From: Streptomyces sp. NRRL S-31
Lineage (GTDB): Bacteria > Actinomycetota > Actinomycetes > Streptomycetales > Streptomycetaceae
Length of the DNA stretch: 30,860 nt
NCBI RefSeq assembly: GCF_000718775.1
Contig: NZ_JOCB01000101.1
Coordinates: 1 to 30,860, forward strand
Direction: 5' to 3'
Below the pieces are notes generated by a model. It saw only the letters and a list, made by a program, of their open reading frames with translations, was not told where the DNA came from and did no database searches. How positions within the stretch are numbered: position 1 is the stretch's first letter; each line of letters opens with the position of its first letter. The translations under genes were made by a program, and so were the position numbers. Below, one piece after another: positions 30,101-30,860 of this stretch.

Positions 30101-30860
30101 CCGGCTTTCCCGCCTGGAGCACTACCAGTCACCGCACCGCCCTTCTCCACAAAATGCACTCTCACCTTGCCGTCCGTATCCGGCAGGGGTTTCAGGGTGA
30201 ATGCGGCGGCTACCAGGGCGGCACGCGTCTCCGGCCACACCTTCACGCCCCGGACACTGCTGGCGTGTTGGAGCCACTCAGCGAGGTCAAACCTGCCTAT
30301 TTTGAAACGTTTGTCGTACCGGGCGGGTCGGGTTCCGGGGGGGTTGTTGTCGATGGCGCGGTTTCCGTCCTCGTTGAGGGGGTGAAGGAGGTCCCGGATC
30401 GCATTCACCACCTCCTCCCGGGACGCCTGGTAACGGCCGTCGGAATCTTCTGAGAAGCCGATTCTCACCTTGCCGTCCGGCAGGGGTTCCACGGTGAATG
30501 CGGCGGCTTCCAGGGCTGCACGCACCCTCGGTGACGCCGTCCGCCCCGAGGCATTGCTGGCGTTGTGGAGCCAAGTGCGGAGCTTTGACTTCTCGTCCCT
30601 GTCGGGGCTGCGTGTGTCTTTTTGGAGTCGGGTTCCGGGGGGTCTGCTGTCGCTGAGACGTTTTCCGTCATGCCCCAGGGGGAGGAGGAACGTTCGGATC
30701 CAGGTCAGCAGCTCCTCTTCCTTGTCGGGGGGCTGGTGCTGGGTGCTCGTTGTGGTCGGGGCTGCTGCTCCGGGGTCGGCCGGGTTCTGGAGTATGCGTC
30801 TGTCGGTGCTGTCGGCTTCCCCGACGCGCAGACCGGCTTCCTCCAGTTGGGTGATCTCGT
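27190..30860 (-). CDS. Giant repeat protein with OTU-like cysteine protease domain, 5' end outside window
   Basis: 1,222 codons are visible, and the frame stays open to the right edge, so the start lies beyond it. Near the edge are two tandem modules of roughly 100 residues, each with a helix-turn, N/S-x-P-P-G-T-R and AALEAAAFTVEPLPDGKVR-like strands. A low-complexity Pro/Gly/Trp region follows, including a duplicated PAQWFGSEQ. Then comes an OTU-like fold: PPDGDCFFHAL (catalytic Cys encoded near 28952) and LHLVRHAHHWMP (catalytic His). A further helix-rich module ends ADIALLRQHGIHLSEPDND, whose like also opens the visible part. OTU domains cleave ubiquitin-like conjugates in eukaryotes; in bacterial polymorphic toxins they are effector or processing proteases. 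Third positions are less G/C-rich around 27600-28100 than in neighbouring genes. No immunity gene is evident. Confidence 0.8.
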   Translation of the reverse strand, partial: EITQLEEAGLRVGEADSTDRRILQNPADPGAAAPTTTSTQHQPPDKEEELLTWIRTFLLPLGHDGKRLSDSRPPGTRLQKDTRSPDRDEKSKLRTWLHNASNASGRTASPRVRAALEAAAFTVEPLPDGKVRIGFSEDSDGRYQASREEVVNAIRDLLHPLNEDGNRAIDNNPPGTRPARYDKRFKIGRFDLAEWLQHASSVRGVKVWPETRAALVAAAFTLKPLPDTDGKVRVHFVEKGGAVTGSAPGGKAGTTAATAQGAGQEGWPEQSDQPGPRTAARSAKRRGGGKASEPRRGRARGTNTGPEVGQPPTHEHDPRERAGASDPANASATRAPAELVDRPEPGMPDTWAGPDAPARSRPATVASPDTFFPLLEDPGRALGSESTQPGVTSGPPAVPTHMENQPDQSGLPGLPGLPGPPDELAQFLGLDEPAQWFGSEQPAQWFGSEQPAGGWPDPGVAESWAGPDQEMDPFSLADIDWSAGGVGDALPGPDVGGPGDAVPVGVFDPLALGDPFLLGGPLTAAAEAGPLNWLGPEHSGESFMPWTGTGLPDTRADGVGLDRPQDGGPAGSTGAGVVPMVGGPVGDLSGGQWWNSAEQERQWRSVWKEETVDPSVRRAARDLGWTVWQVPPDGDCFFHALIAAGQAADHTPLPESVMVIRAELADEVERVRNILLWTGALPPRQRDDQAEPWWSTVQQSVINILAREAALAVLRPDLFSDPAQSTDAGRPRPSVEEIEQSDAFQDLVQAFTALRADTGVLPEDWQSIADQFRTPGRWNNVSGDIAPVIAAHLYGIHLHTLQIDPRGTNWTLTVGPTHGQPLHLVRHAHHWMPARHHTSTTPQPAPAHPHPADPPLPADTPAATHQPPPHQIQNQNQRQRVENTPQDRPKQRKSPTQWTDDLILDAIDTWRHNEHPDEEDCTQIPPGEATVRVRIPNTDRYEDVRIGAKMNKLISVGVKSASRRLVEGMEKRHIHMEEVDGFHRVVRGAGQRYRSEWSIEQFVAGLVHWRNMAGPNGEDRSNVLPNQKAEVVLAVSGSDTRSAVPIGYILYAMLRGLKRLTEADIALLRQHGIHLSEPDNDGRRRVLQDPAQTASGGMTGPDQQPAAETGRPGITTSEQEQQQGTARDAATWEYADEAARQDLEGFGDRPAAHPAAGRTHEGEESRTRTVGIPSADGPSPHTPPRAAADTAPPAGMPADAGTAKHQAMSVEDDIMAQMMGWT

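Overview
The window is high-GC actinobacterial DNA, almost certainly from a Streptomyces chromosome. Third codon positions are strongly G/C in real genes. There is an SsgA-like sporulation protein, there are three large ATP-binding LuxR (LAL) regulators, and a CpnT-like toxin N-terminus lies at one edge. It reads as an accessory, regulator-rich region: nearly all genes are monocistronic, often divergent or convergent, and separated by long non-coding gaps. No rRNA, tRNA, CRISPR array or complete insertion sequence is visible.

Layout. The left edge (1-98, minus) holds the first 32 codons of a WXG100/CpnT-like polymorphic toxin. Next come a GNAT acetyltransferase, a YceI-like protein with a divergent TetR regulator, an FAD-linked oxidase, TetR-A, a universal stress protein, an SsgA-like protein, a coiled-coil/winged-helix protein and an alpha/beta hydrolase. 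LAL-1 (9653-12385) follows. After it lie an orphan PqqD-like protein, an aldehyde dehydrogenase with a divergent TetR, a non-coding array of about 112-bp tandem repeats, LAL-2 (15883-18606), an atypical SDR, a small repeat-containing ORF, LAL-3 (21120-23852), a MoaF-like protein and TetR-B. A gene-poor stretch of 1.5 kb then leads to the 3' part of a giant OTU-domain protein that runs off the right edge (27190-30860, minus).

How the parts may work together. (1) A palindrome of consensus GCACACGTGTGC, or the variant CACATGTG, occurs at seven intergenic loci and was not seen in this long form inside any gene. Two loci carry one copy of each type spaced 24-25 bp apart. This looks like an operator shared by a local regulon; its protein is unknown, and the LAL regulators are candidates. 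(2) TetR-A and TetR-B are close paralogues, and their promoters share an 18-bp element, 16 of 18 identical, between the -35 and -10 boxes. This suggests auto- and cross-repression. (3) LAL-1 and LAL-3 are paralogues of identical length (910 aa). They share an unusual TTG start and a promoter-proximal element at the same distance from the start.

The three shared signatures (island-wide palindrome, TetR pair, LAL pair) are the strongest candidates for an undescribed regulatory network. Signals and metabolites controlled are not evident. Readable enzymes include an FAD oxidase, ALDH, SDR, hydrolase and GNAT, which would fit conversion of small molecules. All functional links between genes are inference.
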